The notes under the pieces are model-generated. The model had not been told where the DNA came from. It saw only the letters and a program-made list of their open reading frames with translations, and searched no databases. From Streptomyces sp. 549 (GTDB taxonomy: Bacteria > Actinomycetota > Actinomycetes > Streptomycetales > Streptomycetaceae), in contig NZ_JASKMT010000036.1 of assembly GCF_030124175.1 (NCBI RefSeq), positions 1-43,368 of the forward strand: a stretch of DNA of 43,368 bases. The letters run 5' to 3'. The stretch's first letter is position 1. Each line of letters starts with the position of its first letter. Of this stretch, positions 42,271-43,368 are shown piece after piece. The position numbers and the translations under genes were made by a program.

Positions 42271-43210
42271 TCTGACAAAGACCGACAACTCGCCGGAGAC
42301 GGTCGTGCCGGGCGCGGGCGCCGCGACCTCGGCCGACCCCTCGCCGGGCAAGCCGCGCAGCCTCTGGTCGGACGCCTGGCGGGACCTGCGCCGGAACCCG
42401 TTCTTCGTGGTGTCGGCGGGCATGATCACGCTGCTGCTGGTGATCGCGTTCGTCCCGACGATGTTCACCAGCCTCGACCCCCGCGAGGCGGACCTGGCAG
42501 GCAAGTACCTCCAGGAGCCGGAGTTCGGGTCCGTCTTCAGCCCCGAGTGGCTGGGCTACGACGGCCAGGGCTACAGCGTGTACACCCGGATCATCTACGG
42601 CACCCGGGCGTCCATCGCCATCGGTGTGGTGGTGACCATCATCGTCACCGTGCTCGGCAGCCTGGCCGGCATGGTCGCCGGCTACTTCGGCGGCCTGGTG
42701 GACACCGTCATCTCCCGCGTCATCGACGTCTTCCTGGGCATCCCGTTCCTGCTCGGCGCCATGGTGGTGCTGGTCTCGTTCGACCCCGGGGTGCCGATGG
42801 TCATCGGAGCGCTGGCGATCTTCGGCTGGACCATGGTCGCCAGGGTGATGCGCGGCTCGGTGATCACCGTCAAGCAGGCCGACTACGTCCAGGCCGCCAA
42901 GGCCCTGGGCGCCGGCACCGGCCGCATCCTGATGCGGCACATCCTGCCGAACGCCGTGGCACCGGTCATCGTCGTCGCGACCATCGCGCTCGGCGGCTAC
43001 ATCTCGGCCGAGGCCACCCTGACCTACCTCGGCATCGGCCTCCAGCCGCCGACCGTCTCCTGGGGCATCGACATCAGCTCCGGCAAGGACCAGCTGCGGG
43101 TCGCCCCGCACGTGCTCCTGTGGCCCGGCCTGATGCTGAGCTTCACGATTCTGGCGTTCATCATGCTCGGCGATGCGGTACGCAACGCCCTCGACCCCAA
43201 AACGCGCTGA
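42263..43210 (+). CDS. Peptide ABC transporter permease (OppC/DppC type)
   Basis: 315 residues. A disordered N-terminus (1-30) is followed by the conserved entry SLWSDAWRDLRRNPFFVVSAGMI, IIYGTRASIAIGVVV, the EAA loop AAKALGAGTGRILMRHILPNAVAPV, and the end TILAFIMLGDAVRNALDPKTR. It forms the heterodimeric channel with the upstream permease. GGGAGG after its stop is the ribosome binding site of the ATPase gene. Confidence 0.95.
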   Translation: MPDLTKTDNSPETVVPGAGAATSADPSPGKPRSLWSDAWRDLRRNPFFVVSAGMITLLLVIAFVPTMFTSLDPREADLAGKYLQEPEFGSVFSPEWLGYDGQGYSVYTRIIYGTRASIAIGVVVTIIVTVLGSLAGMVAGYFGGLVDTVISRVIDVFLGIPFLLGAMVVLVSFDPGVPMVIGALAIFGWTMVARVMRGSVITVKQADYVQAAKALGAGTGRILMRHILPNAVAPVIVVATIALGGYISAEATLTYLGIGLQPPTVSWGIDISSGKDQLRVAPHVLLWPGLMLSFTILAFIMLGDAVRNALDPKTR

Positions 43211-43221
43211 GGGAGGCGTAC

Positions 43222-43368
43222 GTGACCACCATGGACAAGACCGCGGACGTTCCCACTCCGAGTGACGCCGCCGGCAACGGCGGACCGCTGCTGGAGGTGA
43301 AGGACCTCCATGTGGAGTTCCACACCCGTGATGGTGTGGTGAAGGCTGTGAACGGGGTGGACTACTCG
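43222..43368 (+). CDS. Peptide ABC transporter ATP-binding protein (partial, OppD/DppD type)
   Basis: Only 49 residues are inside the window. From GTG 43222 (GGGAGG upstream): a variable lead, then GGPLLEVKDLHVEFHTRDGVVKAVNGVDY, the standard start of OppD/DppD ATPases just before Walker A. It continues the importer operon 11 bases after the OppC-type gene. Confidence 0.93.
   Translation, partial: MTTMDKTADVPTPSDAAGNGGPLLEVKDLHVEFHTRDGVVKAVNGVDYS

Noticed and set aside
39451..42504. 1,017-codon minus-strand open frame over the importer operon
   Set aside because: It mirrors three unmistakable transporter genes; its Val/Leu/His/Asp-rich translation is the usual shadow of GC-rich coding DNA.
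39574..43368. Naming the importer genes bldKB/bldKC etc.
   Set aside because: Gene order and type fit BldK, but Streptomyces has several similar importers and nothing in the sequence alone separates them.

Overview
The window reads as chromosomal DNA of a Streptomyces or close relative. GC is very high with strong third-codon GC bias, GTG and TTG starts are frequent, and 4-bp stop/start overlaps are common. Typical actinomycete genes are present: SpoIIE phosphatases fused to RsbW-like ATPases, a UTRA-type GntR regulator, Asp23 genes beside an ECF sigma factor, an MmpL transporter, and one TTA codon of the kind controlled by bldA. No rRNA, tRNA, CRISPR array or complete insertion sequence was found.

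Positions 1-10.0 kb, all minus strand, are the edge of a hybrid NRPS/trans-AT polyketide gene cluster. A megasynthase of at least 2,383 residues runs off the left edge. Its order is formyltransferase, truncated condensation-like stretch, glycine-type adenylation domain, PCP, KS, DH, ACP, KS, with no AT domain. This predicts an N-formylglycyl starter, the starter logic of oxazolomycin/inthomycin/conglobatin-type oxazoles. A Rieske non-heme iron oxygenase is translationally coupled upstream of it. An FAD-dependent oxidoreductase with a TTA codon lies beyond a strong hairpin. The cluster ends near 10.0 kb, where a helicase tail and a truncated YefM-like antitoxin suggest an old mobile-element scar.

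Positions 10.9-18.7 kb hold an unknown protein, an MmpL-like exporter divergent from a histidine kinase/response regulator pair, a PrmC-related methyltransferase and a TerD-vWA fusion. Positions 18.7-22.5 kb form a compact stress locus: an ECF sigma factor, a zinc-finger anti-sigma factor with an Asp23-like tail, an Asp23-like gene, and a divergent Asp23 operon whose 3' half looks decayed (a frameshifted Asp23-like gene and a degenerate membrane gene ending in 12-bp repeats).

Positions 22.5-34.4 kb carry a secreted subtilisin-like protease with a P domain, a GntR/UTRA regulator, a SPOR-like small protein, two adjacent SpoIIE phosphatase/kinase proteins, and a striking single-chain fusion of an exported S15/CocE-like hydrolase to an ABC ATPase, with its permease. 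Positions 34.6-43.4 kb carry a large lipoprotein solute-binding protein, typA/bipA, and an Opp/Dpp/BldK-type peptide importer operon (binding protein, two permeases, start of an ATPase) with a long hairpin after the binding-protein gene. Several genes end in long perfect or near-perfect GC-rich hairpins without a strong U-tract, as is usual for Streptomyces terminators.
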